Shown: one piece after another, positions 13,538-25,969 of the stretch
Numbering within the stretch: position 1 is the stretch's first letter
Layout: every line of letters begins with the position of its first letter
Source: Onchocerca volvulus
Lineage: Eukaryota > Nematoda > Chromadorea > Rhabditida > Onchocercidae
DNA length: 64,000 bases
Assembly (NCBI GenBank): GCA_000499405.2
Contig: HG738140.1
Coordinates: forward strand, 1,176,188 to 1,240,187
Direction of reading: 5' to 3'
Notes under the pieces: generated by a model
The model's database searches: none
The model's input: only the letters and a program-made list of their open reading frames with translations
Told to the model about the DNA's origin: nothing
Translations under genes and position numbers: made by a program

Positions 13538-13600
13538 TCACGTATTATTCACCTACAGTCACGTGTTATTTACGTATAGTCACGTATTTTTCTATATATA
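13538..13600. repeat. 21-bp tandem repeat headed by TCACGT
   Basis: TCACGT occurs at 13538, 13559 and 13580, exactly 21 bases apart, with a fourth at 13507. Units 1 and 2 match at 17 of 21 positions; the third keeps TCACGTATT and then drifts. Regular spacing of one motif by two helical turns could be a protein-binding array or simply a decayed minisatellite. Confidence 0.6.
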
Positions 13601-16600
13601 GAAATGAAAATGTGTAATTATGATAAAAATATTGTACAGGAGAGTTATAATTCGATATTTCTATCTATCAAAAGTAAAAAAAAAATGAAATAAAAAATCA
13701 AACCTCTTCTTTCCTTTTTTTTTGTCCAATTAAATGAAATTGAAAATGCATGGATTGAAGAGTGCAAAATTAAAATTAATGGCACGAATAATAACTGAGC
13801 TTTTTGAGAGAAGGTGAAATTAAAAAAAAAAAAAAAAAAATGAGATCAGCTAAATTTTTGAAGAAATTTTTTGTGCAAATTTAAAATAACTCATTTTAAA
13901 TTATATGCAATACTGCAATTGGAAAAATTTTAATTGCGAAAAAATTCGAATCTTTTCATAAATGAAAAAAATTATTGAATTTAAAAATAGAAAATATTTA
14001 ATATATTGCTGATAAAATTTGTTAAAATGCGGAATTTTTTTCTTTCATATTGATTTATAAATGTTATAATTTATTTAAATTTAATGCTATTTTTATTATA
14101 TTTTTAGATCAAAAGTACTATATTTGTAAATTTATTTTAGAAGATTTAATCGCTTTCTTTAAAATCTTAATCTTATTCTTTTACATCATTTGTTTATTTT
14201 GAATTTAAATTTTATTCATTGCAAATATCAAATTCATTTGAAAAATATTGATGCTTCTGTTTAATCCTAATTTATTTGTTTATTTTATTTTCAAATTTAA
14301 TTTATTGTTTTTCCTTACTACTACTCGTTATTTTTGATTTATTGCATTTTTGTATTAATTTAATTGAGCACAATTTCATCAAATAATGTTTACTTAATTG
14401 AAGAAATCCCCCGGGAAATATTGTTTTAGAAGAAAATCAATAATTTCTTTTTTTTATTTTGAATAACAGCGAAAAAGTAATTAAATTTTATTTACAAATA
14501 AATGCGAAAACAAATTTTATTTCCGTATAAAATAACTTTTATTTTCGAATTTATCTAATAAAAAAAAAAAAAAATTTTCTGATTCTCCTAGCTTCCTTTT
14601 TTTTTAAGTTTCCTTTTCCTATTTTTAGATTTAATAAGTTTAATATTGTTTTTTGGTGTTTTTTTCTATTCAAATTTTTTTTTATTTTTTCTAATATTTA
14701 TTTAAATGTAAATAATATATTTACTTATGCATCGTTTATATTAATTGTCACTTGACTGTTAAATAATGTCAAAGAAATAAAAATCCACCCATTAAAAAAT
14801 AAAAAAAATAAAAAAAAAGAACGGAATGAAATTTAAATATCCTCTTTTGCTAATCTAGTAAATTATGCACAATTGCTCAAAATTTTTGAACTCGTTAATT
14901 TCATTTTTTTCATGCATAAATTTAGTTAGCAAATCTTCCCATAAAATACGAATAGTTAAGGCTTTTCTGATATTCTTTGCTATGGAAGAATTAAATTTTT
15001 CAACAAATATTTTGAACCAAACAAATTTCTACCGAAAAAAAAAATATTCAAAATAGGAAAAGAAAGAAAAATTTTGTCAAAAAAGCAAAAAAAAATAGAA
15101 AAAAAAAAACGATAAATTGAATATTGAAAAAAGAAGAAAAATTAAAATATTCCCTAATTTCCAAACCAAAAAAAAAAGCAAAAACTTGAGAAATGAAATG
15201 ATTAATTTCACATAATTGTTCAAATGACTGATTTCCCTTGAGGCTAATATGATTTAGGCAAAAAAAAAGAAAAAAAAAAAAGAGAAAACTGAAAGATGGA
15301 AAAAGTTTGATAAGAATTCTCTACGTGATATCATTGCTTCTAAAACTACTCGAAAACAACTATTATCATTTATTATCGAAGTTTTTTTTTTCCTCCTTCT
15401 TGGCATTTAAGTTTAGCTAGAAATATCTTCCAAAATGGTTATGAAAAAATGCCTCAAAACATCATAATTTAGGAAAAATTCATTTCAGGTACAATTCAGG
15501 AATGCATTTCAGGAATGTGCTGAAAATGACAAAATGAAATAATATATTAATCGGAATTTATATAATTATATTCATTATTTATTCATTTCAAAAAAAAATA
15601 TTCTTCCATTATTTCATCCAGCGATTACAAAAAGAAATGACTGAATTGATATCTATTTTGTATATATTATTCAATTTATTTATTCGATATTGTATAATAA
15701 ATACGAATAATAAATAAAGCAAAAAATGAAATCATAAAGAAAAATATTGAATGGAATATATATTTTATACAAAATAATTCGTTTATCTCATTTTTTTTTT
15801 CTAATTTCTTTTATAAATAAATTTCTTCATAAATAAGTCTTTCTTTTTTTATTAATAAGTTTTTTAATGTCTTATTTCTGTTGTTATAAATAAAAGAAAG
15901 AAAAAATTATAGTGACATAAATGTAAGATGAAGTCATAAAATATTTTTATTGATTAATATTATCAGGAAAAAAAAGAAAAATGATTAATCTCCAAGTCAA
16001 TTATTTCGAATATTATTACAGATTAAAATATTTATTTCAGTCTATGTTTTCTTGCGCTTTTTTTTTTTCAAAATTAATAAAATAACCCCAAAAAGATGAA
16101 AAAAAAAAAAAAATCAAACATTTAAACGAAAATCTACTCCCGTATTATTTTTAATCGAAAAATGTGCATTATTAATGTGAATAAATTGTAATTTTAGCTT
16201 AATTAAATAATTCATTTTTTTAGAAAATCAAATTTAAAACTTTCTTTTTCGTTTCTGGCTTATCATAAAAAACTTAAATTCTGTGTAAATTAGTTAGAGA
16301 GCTCAATTGCACTCATAATTTTCTATTCCATCACATATGCTTTTCGAATGATTGATAAAAATTGAAAAATTAATTTAAATAAAATGTAATTTCAACCTAA
16401 TTACAACAGCAATTTTTTTATTTTTGAAAGTTTAAGTGAGCAACTTTGCTTTTTCAAATATTGTAAAAACTTGAATTATATATATTTACAGAATCGTAGA
16501 ATTCATCTTTCCCATTAAGCTCTATATTATCACATAAAATAATGATAAAAATTGGTAAATGAAATAGAAATATTGATAAAAATTGTTGAATTTCGAATTA

Positions 16601-18960
16601 TTGATAAAAACCTTAATGAATGAAATAAAGATATTTTAAATTTGACGAAATATTCTAAACACATAATTAATTACATAATTTTGCAACTCATGCCTTATTT
16701 GATCCAATTGGAGAAATTATCTAATTCAAATGATTATTGCTAACATTTAAAAATTTTAAAAGTATTTGCCATTTGAAGAAAAAAAAAAAAAAAAGCTAAA
16801 ATTTGGTTGATTTATAATACCACTTATAAATAGATCATGGATGATGCCGTTTTTTTTTTTTTTATTTTTTTCGATTCTCAATTTTAAAGCTCCATTTTGG
16901 TTATTTTTCATATTCAAAAAAAAGTAAAAAAAAAAGTGAAATGATATATTTGAAAATTTTGGCTTATACTACCACATCATTAATATTATCATCGATAAAT
17001 ATCAAATTTTCATATTTCATGGGCAAAAATTTTTTTTCCAAAAATAGAAATTTGAATAATTTTCATTTGTTTATAAATCAAACAAAAAGTACTTTTAGAA
17101 AATATTTCAAAAATTTGCAATTTTCCGAAAACTATCAAATAACATTTGCAAAAACAAAAAATTATCAAATAAAAGAGAATGTAAGATAAAAATATTGAAA
17201 AGCACCAATACAATCAATCTACCATTAATCCAAATAAGCAAAAGAATTTTTCATTCTTGTTTATTTTAAAAAATTTTTTTTGGACTTAAAGACAAAAAAA
17301 TTCAAAATCGATATCAACTCAGCATGGTCTATTAAATAGAATGACTTTGAGGATCTTGCTTAGGAAGTAATAAATAATTAAAAATTAATAAGATTAATTA
17401 AATTTAACAGTCCATGTCGATGTCAATTTATAACTTTCTCTTATATTGATTACTAAGATTATGCTTCGTTAGTTGTATTTAAGATAAGAAAAATTCCAGT
17501 TTCAATATTTGGCATCATTTTAATAAACAAAAAAAATGATTTAAGAGCATAAACTATCGATGAAATAAATTTTAGAATGACATGAAACTTGAATTTTTGA
17601 AATGAAATCAAATAAGTATCGAATGAATTATATTAGTATTTAAGTTTATGTTTTGATGATTTTTTTTTTTTCACAATACAATTCTCTCAAATAAATTAGC
17701 AATATCTGCTTATTCTATCTGCTATCTTAAATTTTTATCTGGAAATTTGAAACTGAATACTGGAAATTTAATACCGGAAATTAATACTGGAATTTTAGAA
17801 TTTTTAATAATGGAAATTTAAAATTCGTCACACTCAAATAAATTCGATGCTAAGATTTCAGTATTTAAAAAGATTGAAACGATTGAAAGATAAATAATAC
17901 TTATCATTTCCTTTAGTATCATAATTGGAGTTGGTTTTTTTCTTCTTTAAAAAAAAAAAAAAAAAAAAAAAGTTAATTATCTTTACGTTTAATATTTATT
18001 TTTTAATACAACAAAAGATTAAATGTGTGGACAAGCAAAATATATTCTTTTTTTTTTTGAACTTCTTTGATTTCCATTAAATAATTCCCAATTCATATTA
18101 TAATTAGGAAAAAAATGCTTTCTATTTTCTGAATCCCAATTTATATTCAAATTAGTAAGAAATATTTTCCATTCTAACTCGAAAAGAAAATAAATGAAAT
18201 ATTTTTGCATTTTTTTTATTTCAAATTTTTTTTATAAACTAATACTAATCGCTTATCCAAGTACTATAAATTATTATGTCAAAATAATAAAAATAATTAA
18301 TAGCAATTATTGATTTAGTTGTCAGAAGAAATCGGCCGTAAACTAATTGATCAATGATTAATCGATCAGTAATTAATTACTGATACTAATTTATTAGCAA
18401 AAATAGTAATCGTAATCAAGAAAAATAAATAAATTGTTAAAATTTTTTATTAAAAGTATTCACGAGCAATTTATTTTACTGATAATTTGAAAAATGATTG
18501 CTCGAAAAATTGAAAATATAAATGGAGTAAATTTATTCTTAACGATGTTATTTTTTTTTTAAATTCAATGCTAACGGTTGGTTATTTCTTCGTGAACAAT
18601 TCTGTTCCAATCTTCAATGTTCACAATTAATTGCTGATAAATTCTTTATCATCTAATCATTTATAGCTGATAAAAAATTCATTTTACCTTGTCTGATTTT
18701 ATGATTTTCCTTGGTATTTTAAGTAAAAATTTAGAGCACAAATTTCGAATAAAAATTTAAATTTATAGCATAAATACCATCAGGTTATGACCATACAGCC
18801 ATATTTTTTTCTCTCTTTTTTTTTTTTTATTATTTTATGCTAAGCTGAAAGTGTTTATAGTAATTTTGAAGGAAACCAAAAGAAATTATAGGTAATATTA
18901 TTTCTTATCCATAAATTTTCAAATTTTTAAATTTAGATTTAAAAATTTGAAAATACATAG

Positions 18961-19650
18961 ATGTGTTTACGTACGAAACATATATCGAAACCGGAAATAT
19001 CAAAAGCACATGGTGATGATATAAAAATTTCAGTTGAGAACACTAAAATATCCAAAGAAACGGAAGATAAAAAGATAGACTTAATAAAGGTCAGTCTTTA
19101 AATAAAGGTCAGATAAAACGACAGACTTAGTAAAGGTCAGTCTTTAAATAAAGGTCAGATAAAACGACAGACTTAGTAAAGATTAGTTTTTAAATATTTT
19201 AACGAAATTCCATCATGCAAATGATGGAATTTTTAATAAATGAAATTTTTTAATACATAACGTGTCATCGATTTTTATTTTATTTTATTTTTTTTTTGTT
19301 GTATTTCGGTTTTGTATTAGCATTTTTTTACTTAATCAAGTGACTAATTAGGTAATTACCCACTAATTATTTCATATTACACTAATTACAATTTATTAAG
19401 TGATCAAATTATTCTTCATTCTTTTATCCATTATTTGCATTTCATAAAAATATTAATTTATTTGTTATTTGCTCATTTATTTCTCAATTTGCCATCTAAT
19501 GCAATCGTTATTTGTTCAATATTTGCGCAACAAATTATTTGTATGCCATGGTTATGTTCTAGTGATTTTAATAAACTAACAGATTTAATTGCTCAACATA
19601 CTTTTCCATCTCATGAATGAGTTAATCTTAAATCATAATTTTAAATCCTA

Positions 19651-19685
<35 letters not shown>

Positions 19686-20607
19686 GGAATTTTTTAATAA
19701 AAATTAAGACTTATGAAGAAGAAATAAAAAACTAAATCCTAATAGGGTATAGATCGATGTGATACTCCTAATCATTTCGAATAATCATCAATTAAGAAAT
19801 AAAAAGCTCTAAATTGTCACAAAAAGTTTTATGAAATTAAATATTTTATTAAAAAGTTAAGAGTACAATTAATTTAAATAGGAAGTTAATGATAATAATG
19901 GAAAAAAGGAGAAGGAAAAAATCACTGAAGAATTAGCAGTTGTTCAAACGCAAGAAGCTGGACACAGTGAAAAGTGCAATGGTAACGAAGCAAAAAATCG
20001 GTGAATTTAATTTTGATAACTTTTTTTGTTTGAAAATGAAAACTTGAAAATTGTGTAACACAGCATCATCATATTTTTTATAAACATCATTTTAGGAAAA
20101 TGGATTTTAACGATAACAAAAATCCAAAACAAAACCAAGTAAGAAAACAATAAAGCTTTCCATTGAATAACACAAAAGTCCCCTGGATTATATCATAATC
20201 TATCAATCTTAAAAATTAATTCTTGAGATTCTCTCGCATCACAAAAAGTTTCATCTGAAACTTATCGCACATTTAATTTATATAATTGTCCAGACATCTT
20301 TATATATTACATATTTGTTACAGCTAGTAATACCCACAAATAATTTCCCTGGTTTATGACCATATGTTTGATAAAATATATGGTCATTATGCAATTAGCA
20401 AAATGGAAAAAGTGAAAAATAATTCTTGTTAAAATTGTTATTCAGATGGAGCAGCAGTTTGTAAATTCATTCATTGCGGAATTTACTCAAAAAAGTAATG
20501 CATCGAAGAGCGGAAAAGCATCATCTACTTATAAAAAAACCGAATCATTGATACGTGATAACACACTTGAAGGAATACCGCGTGATATGCCAAAATACAA
20601 TTCCTGA
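18961..20607 (+). CDS. Unrecognised small four-exon gene, 150 aa predicted
   Basis: I do not recognise this protein. The model joins exons 18961-19089, 19882-20000, 20096-20138 and 20446-20607 with matching phases (0, 2, 0). The first ATG directly follows a CATAG acceptor-like site. The protein is charged and lysine/glutamate rich, apparently soluble and disordered, with no signal peptide or membrane segment. The last exon is the most gene-like, starting MEQQFVNSFIAEF and ending PRDMPKYNS before TGA. Donors are GTCAGT, GTGAAT and GTAAGA. The GTGAAT donor was chosen because the nearer GTAACG site breaks the frame. Intron 1 begins inside a 46-bp tandem duplication that copies the donor. The tail converges on RPN5, 315 bases away. 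Exon composition and clean phases argue for a real gene, but exons 1-3 are less certain than exon 4. Confidence 0.5.
19085..19192. repeat. 46-bp tandem duplication over a 5' splice site
   Basis: Two copies start at 19085 and 19131, with a degenerate third start at 19177. Each unit holds TAAAGGTCAGTCTTTAAATA and a second AAAGGTCAGAT, so the AAAG|GTCAG donor-like motif occurs four times at the exon 1 end of the predicted gene. Confidence 0.9.
20356..20387. other. Perfect 10-bp inverted repeat (hairpin) in an intron
   Basis: ATGACCATAT (20356-20365) and its reverse complement ATATGGTCAT (20378-20387) flank a 12-base loop inside the third intron of the unrecognised gene. No function is implied. 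Confidence 0.6.
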
Positions 20608-20922
20608 TAACAATTTCGCAATTATTCCAATTCTGTTCTCGTATATATATAAACTATTGAAGAAATTTCTTTCCAGTTAATTTTTCTGAATAGCAATAAT
20701 TTGATTGAATCATGCATTATAAACAAGAAATGAAAATGTGCAACTTTCCATTTTCATACCAAGAGAAAAATTTACTATGGTGAATGACTCATTAACACCA
20801 AAGCAATGCACTAGTCAAACGGTTCTTTACTTACGGCCATTTTAATTTTGCTTTATTAGAAAAAGATATTACACTATAAAACAAAAAACTGGTAGAAAAA
20901 AAAAGCTAATGCAAAAAATCAA
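20608..20922. other. Convergent intergenic spacer
   Basis: This 315-base tail-to-tail spacer lies between the unrecognised plus-strand gene and RPN5. It holds the probable poly(A) signal of RPN5 and nothing else I can identify. Confidence 0.7.
20852..20857 (-). terminator. Putative poly(A) signal of RPN5
   Basis: AATAAA on the minus strand, about 66 bases downstream of the RPN5 stop codon. Confidence 0.55.
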
Positions 20923-23900
20923 TTAGCGCACAGTAGTGCTCGATCCTGAGCCATCTTCTAAATGACGATGAACCATTTCTTCTTTGGAAATCAAATGAGA
21001 CACCTGAAAATTAGAACTATGTTTTACAAAAAATCCATAATTCCTTGGTAAAATTAATTCTAACCACCATCTTAAATTTAAATATATAACAAAATATGTT
21101 CCTTAATGATGAAAAATTTATTTCTTTTTATATCGATAAAATCAAATATATGATTGAGAGCTCAGTACAAACAGCTTTCCTAATAATTCCACTTCATTTA
21201 ATCTATGATAATTATAAGTACAGAAAGGAAAAAAAAAAACAATAACCTTATTAAGAATATCGGTAAGTTTTCGTACCGAACTAGCCCACTGATCCAACTG
21301 TTCAATATTGGCTTTTCGAGCCCGCAAATTGACAATCTTCGCTGGACGATGAATTTTTGCATCAGGAATTGCACCCGTAACAATAAGATTGCATAAAAAA
21401 CTTTCCATTTCCTTAAATCATTCAAACCTTTTCGAAATATATAAGCTACTTTTTAATTTATTAAGAAAGTGCACATTAATAAGTTAAAACACTACTCTAA
21501 AATGCCATTTTCAGCACAATTAGGATTCATAAACTATTTCAATTTCGAATATCTACCATGTCACATTTCTTATATTATTGGAAAATGTTTGGAACCGAAT
21601 AAATCAAGTAAACTTTCTCAAAATCCGTCCACACTATGCACTTACTTCAACAGGATAATCGAGTAATTCAGCCATACGCGCAAATGTTATTTTGGTATAA
21701 TATTTCGCAATCATACGCATGTTCTGCAGAAAAAATATAAACTTTATACAAATCAAAAGATCTATTTTACATATTTTTAGAGGATTCAGATAACGGATTG
21801 TTTTAATATCAGCAGATAACAGATCAAAGAGATGTAAAAATAATCGTGAATATCAAAATTTTCGCATGATAAACCTAGCAATGCATCATATGCAAAGTTT
21901 TATTCCTATAAGCTTTTGTCATAATAGATTAAGCATGATATTTTGTAAATTATTATCAATTTTTAAAGATGACAATCATCCATCTGTCCTTAACAACTGT
22001 GATAATACCTTTTCAACAAAATAATCGAAATGTTAGATAGAGAAAACAAAAGGCTATAAAATTCTTACATGTTCACTAACACGAGTGTGCAAATCAGACC
22101 AGCGTTTATTCCCATTTTCACTGCGATCAAGGACATCAGTCTCTTTGCTTGTCGGAATACCATCACGTAAAAGTTTTTCAAATTTACTTGTTGTCCTCTA
22201 TAAGCATTTAACATCACTGATGATTAATGCTTGATGTAAATGGTGCAAAACGAGATGTTGGACTTCATTTAATATCTCGGGGTGTTATAAAGAATGCTAA
22301 GACATTGGAAAATTTTTCTATATCTACAACCATAAATAAAGATCTAGTAAGAAAAATAACATCTGTGAATATTTTTTATTAATAAAGCCTTTTCAAATAA
22401 AGGACCAAAAAAATCATTTTTTTTTTCTTTTTTTTGGATAGGTTTCATACATACTTTCCATGAAATCAGTTCTTGATTAATGAATAGTTCAAGAAGCGAA
22501 TTATATTCCGGAATAAATTCCAACTGTCGTCCTTCATGAATACGATGTAACAAATCCCATTGTTCGTTATTATGTGGAGAAAGCAATACATATAAAACAA
22601 TGCATTTTAGAATCTGAAAAAAAAGAAAAAAATATCAATTTCCAAGAAAAAACTATATTCTAAATGCTTTTATGAAAACTGACCTGCTTTGATTTTTCCT
22701 GATCAGCTTGCACACAAGGTGAATCGAACACAGCTCGATAATACCGGCATACATCCAGATAGGCGCTTTCATGTAACCCAATTTTGATCATGAGATCATA
22801 ATATTTCAGTTTCAGTTCTTGCACCTTAAAATAAAATCTCAGTTTACTTCAATAGAAACATAATATATTCTATTAAAGGAACATTTGTACCACAACATAC
22901 AAAACCATTTGCAAGAAACTCATGCAAAATTCAAAAACATCCTCCTATTTGATTCACTGTCGATAACAATGATTTAAATGTCCTCATTGGTGAAAACCTT
23001 CCCGACTCATATAAATATCTATTATTATTTCTACATCTATTATTCCAAAATTTCTATTATTATTTCTTAGCTCATAAAAAAAAAAAAAAAAAAAAAATGA
23101 TCAAAACATATCGTCCAATATTACTGCAAATATAGACAACAAAACTCAGCAAAATAGGCAAAAAAAGAATCCAAGAGTCTCAAAAAAAGAAAATATTTCT
23201 AAGAATATTTTACCTCTTCCGATTTATTTTCGAAAAAACGAGTAGAGATCTTTTTGCATAAAATTGATGCACGAATAAAATCTTTTTTCAATACGCATAG
23301 GCGCATCTGCTCTAAGATGAATTCTACCTAAAAAAAGAAATATGAATAGGCAAAAACGAAAAGTTTTGTAAAAAGAATTCGAAAGCAAATTTTTAATTCA
23401 AAGAAAAAGGACCTACTTTTTCTTTTAGTTCCATAGAACCATAAGTCTCTACTTGCAATTCCAGAAGCATTGTAGCTGCTTCATCAAGTTTACCTTCTGC
23501 TTCTAGTTTTTTCACGAGACGACTGGTCAATCGAGCTCGTTCAACTTCAACATATATCTATAACAATCAAAAAAATGACAAAATTATTGCTTTACCATCA
23601 GCAAATTCTGATTATCAGTTGTTTTTGCTTAAGCATATTTCGGATTTGAAAATTTTATAAAGATTAAAAGTAAAGGCCTTAAAAGAAACCTTTCCGGCAG
23701 TAATATTTCTTAAAGTTTCGATGAGTTTATCTCGAATCTGTTCATTTGGTGCTTTGTCGATCATTTCACAACAGTCGCGTACCTGAAAGAATAAACTAAT
23801 AAACTCTTAGCTCGTCAATTAAAAAAGTGAAAGCCTTTTAATTTTCTTTTATTCTTGAAAATCCTTTTTTTTTTTTTTTTTTTTTTGATTACTTCATACC

Positions 23901-24928
23901 AGACACATTCTGAAATTACGAAATCAAAATTAATAACTCAACTTTAAAATGTATATAGCATAAATTCAAACCATTTTAGCTATTGCTTGTTTGATTATTG
24001 AACGTTTTTTGGACAGGATAAGAATAGTATCATTTAACAATGTCCAGTCGTTTCCCTCAAAGCAAAGCTTAACCATATGTTGAACGATACGTGTATTTGA
24101 CTTCATATCTGATCCAAGTCTGGTCGATTTTTCCAAACTTGTTAATGAATCTACCGCTGCTGGCACATTACCAGTCTGTAACTTATCTTTATCATATTTC
24201 CTTTCTTAACAAAAATTGATAGGAAATACTGTAAAAAAAAAAAAGTAATATCTAATGACTACAATCAGTAAGACATTTTACTCATTTTTCTATCATGATA
24301 CAAATGCATGATGGAGCCTTTTCTTCAACTCCCGCATTATTCTGATCTCATCAATTCCATAACTTCATCTATTTGTCAGCGAATTTCATATTTGCTTGAA
24401 ATTTTCAAACAAATATTCCATCATTTTCAGTACTACTTAAGCTGTTAGCCTCACATAATGATGAGTTCTATGGATGCCAGTAGTATAGTGATATTTGATA
24501 ATTAGCAGATGGTCAGCAAAAATAATAAGATTAAATAAGAATAGATAATTAATCAAAAGTTAGATGACTGGATCAAATTTCAAGCAACCTTGGCAATAGC
24601 ATCTGCCTTAGCTAAAGCTTCATCGGTCTGTTCCGTATAATCCACTTCCATTTTGAAAAGCCGTCCATCTCCTTCCTGAAATCATTTTAATAAAATAATG
24701 GAAATTTTTAAATTAAAATTTACTTTCTTTATTATTTCTCGTAACTTGACATTTTAACTAATTATGGGACAATATTTAATCTTAAAAATATTGATTTTTT
24801 AATTAAATAAGCATTATCTCATCAAATTCAATAACCTGGACGGCTAGATTAGCATAGTAATCCGTAGATTGAGATGATGTCAATTTTGTATTATCCGAAC
24901 GTACTGGAGAAACGTTGCGTCCTTCCAT
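20923..24928 (-). CDS. rpn-5: 26S proteasome regulatory subunit RPN5 (PSMD12)
   Basis: A PCI-domain scaffold subunit of the lid of the 19S regulatory particle, needed for assembly and for holding the RPN11 deubiquitinase. Exons in order: 24928-24836, 24675-24589, 24175-23972, 23782-23690, 23557-23417, 23327-23214, 22824-22684, 22613-22455, 22197-22069, 21723-21646, 21411-21247, 21003-20923; 494 residues. Family landmarks: [17 protein letters not shown] near residue 39, [12 protein letters not shown] near 70, [20 protein letters not shown] near 195-215, [16 protein letters not shown] near 250, then the PCI region with [10 protein letters not shown] near 390 and the winged-helix end KIVNLRARK. 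Usual length is about 450-500, so it is complete. The start ATG follows a TTTGTAG acceptor by two bases. All eleven introns fall between codons. It is head-to-head with the UBR3 ligase gene. No damage is seen. Confidence 0.95.
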
Positions 24929-24930
24929 TT

Positions 24931-24940
24931 CTACAAATTG
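24931..24940 (-). promoter_or_regulatory. Probable spliced-leader acceptor of RPN5
   Basis: AATTTGTAG on the minus strand ends two bases before the RPN5 ATG. No donor-bearing exon is evident upstream, so trans-splicing is likelier than a cis 5' UTR intron; the sequence alone cannot prove it. Confidence 0.45.
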
Positions 24941-25960
24941 GGTATATATCAAAGCATATTTATAGCTATGAATAGTACGAAAAATTACGTCAGCACGCAT
25001 ACGTTTTTACGCAAATTCTTACTCAACAGAAATTTACGTGGAAGCCTGTGCAGAAATACGTGAAATGTCAATTGTATTCTCGTGGAGCAATCTCCAGTTG
25101 ACGCTATGACCTTTTCTGTTCTTATTTCTGCGAACTATTATATAATTTACAAAAACTCACACGTAAATCACGCTACAACTACGGTACTCTCTAAATCTCT
25201 AAATGCCCTTCCAATCTCTGATGCAGTTATCAATCCCAAACCTCTAATAACCTTTTAAACTTCTCACATTCAAAAATCTCTCAAATATCTTACTAACTCT
25301 TATCGAATCTTCAAATTAAATACTTCTCTATATTCAATTTTTCTGTAAATTCTAATAATTATGATCATTAGCTAACTTTCTTACTGTCTTGTTCTAGCTT
25401 ACCTCGTTAATCCCTAAAAATTCTTCCTCTTCCCTGCAATTCCATGAAACACTAAGCTATATGTTATCTATATTCTGAATTTCTAATCCACACTCTCTTC
25501 AATTCTCGAAATCCACCACCTACTTTTTCCAAACTGATACTCTTCCAAAGTTTAAACGTCTGTTCCATCCGGACTGTCGATATGCAACGGATAACGATTG
25601 GTATGCTACAGCGTATCACATGTGTTGGAGACGCTATGATCTTCGATATCCTATGAATAATTAAATTTTTTTATTTGAACGAATTAAGATTTCTCAATTT
25701 TCGGTCGGACAATTTCGTTTTTTTTTTTTTTTTTTTTTTTTTTTGGAATTGTTCAACAAATTCATATAATTATTTGATTAATTTTTAACGATGATGGATT
25801 TGTTTGTTATCTTATACCGACTGTAGCTGAAAATATTCTTTTATTTTGTAAATAGCATATTGCATAGCACAAGCTTAAAAAGGAAATTCTGCAGAAATTT
25901 CAACATGAACATGTCTTTTTCATTGACTATAAACATTTCATTGTGATTTTTGCCTCTCAA

Positions 25961-25967
25961 TTCCAGG
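25961..25967 (+). promoter_or_regulatory. Probable spliced-leader acceptor of UBR3
   Basis: AATTCCAG lies three bases before the chosen ATG at 25,970, preceded by a pyrimidine-rich stretch (TTTTTGCCTCTCAATTCCAG). No upstream exon is apparent. Confidence 0.45.
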
Positions 25968-25969
25968 TA

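Larger units (their letters stand above)
1..18960. other. AT-rich gene desert
   Basis: No gene is supported here on either strand. The stretch is almost entirely A/T with dozens of A or T runs, for example 3507-3532 and 5410-5443. Open frames are short and their predicted proteins are dominated by F, I, K, N and L, as expected of untranslated AT-rich DNA; none shows a family motif or a plausible exon chain. What it holds is microsatellites and several old, diverged local duplications, listed separately. It ends where the first plausible exon starts at 18,961. Confidence 0.75.
24929..25969. promoter_or_regulatory. Shared divergent promoter region, RPN5 and UBR3
   Basis: This 1,041-base region separates the start codons of two divergently read ubiquitin-proteasome genes. 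Near the RPN5 side (about 24,985-25,160) are several ACGT-core motifs: TTACGTCAGC, ATACGTTTT, TTTACGTGG, ATACGTGAA and ACACGTAAATCACG. Then comes a stretch of about 400 bases rich in C and T on the plus strand (25,165-25,560) and a 25-base T run at 25,719-25,744. No open frame of note is present. Confidence 0.5.
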
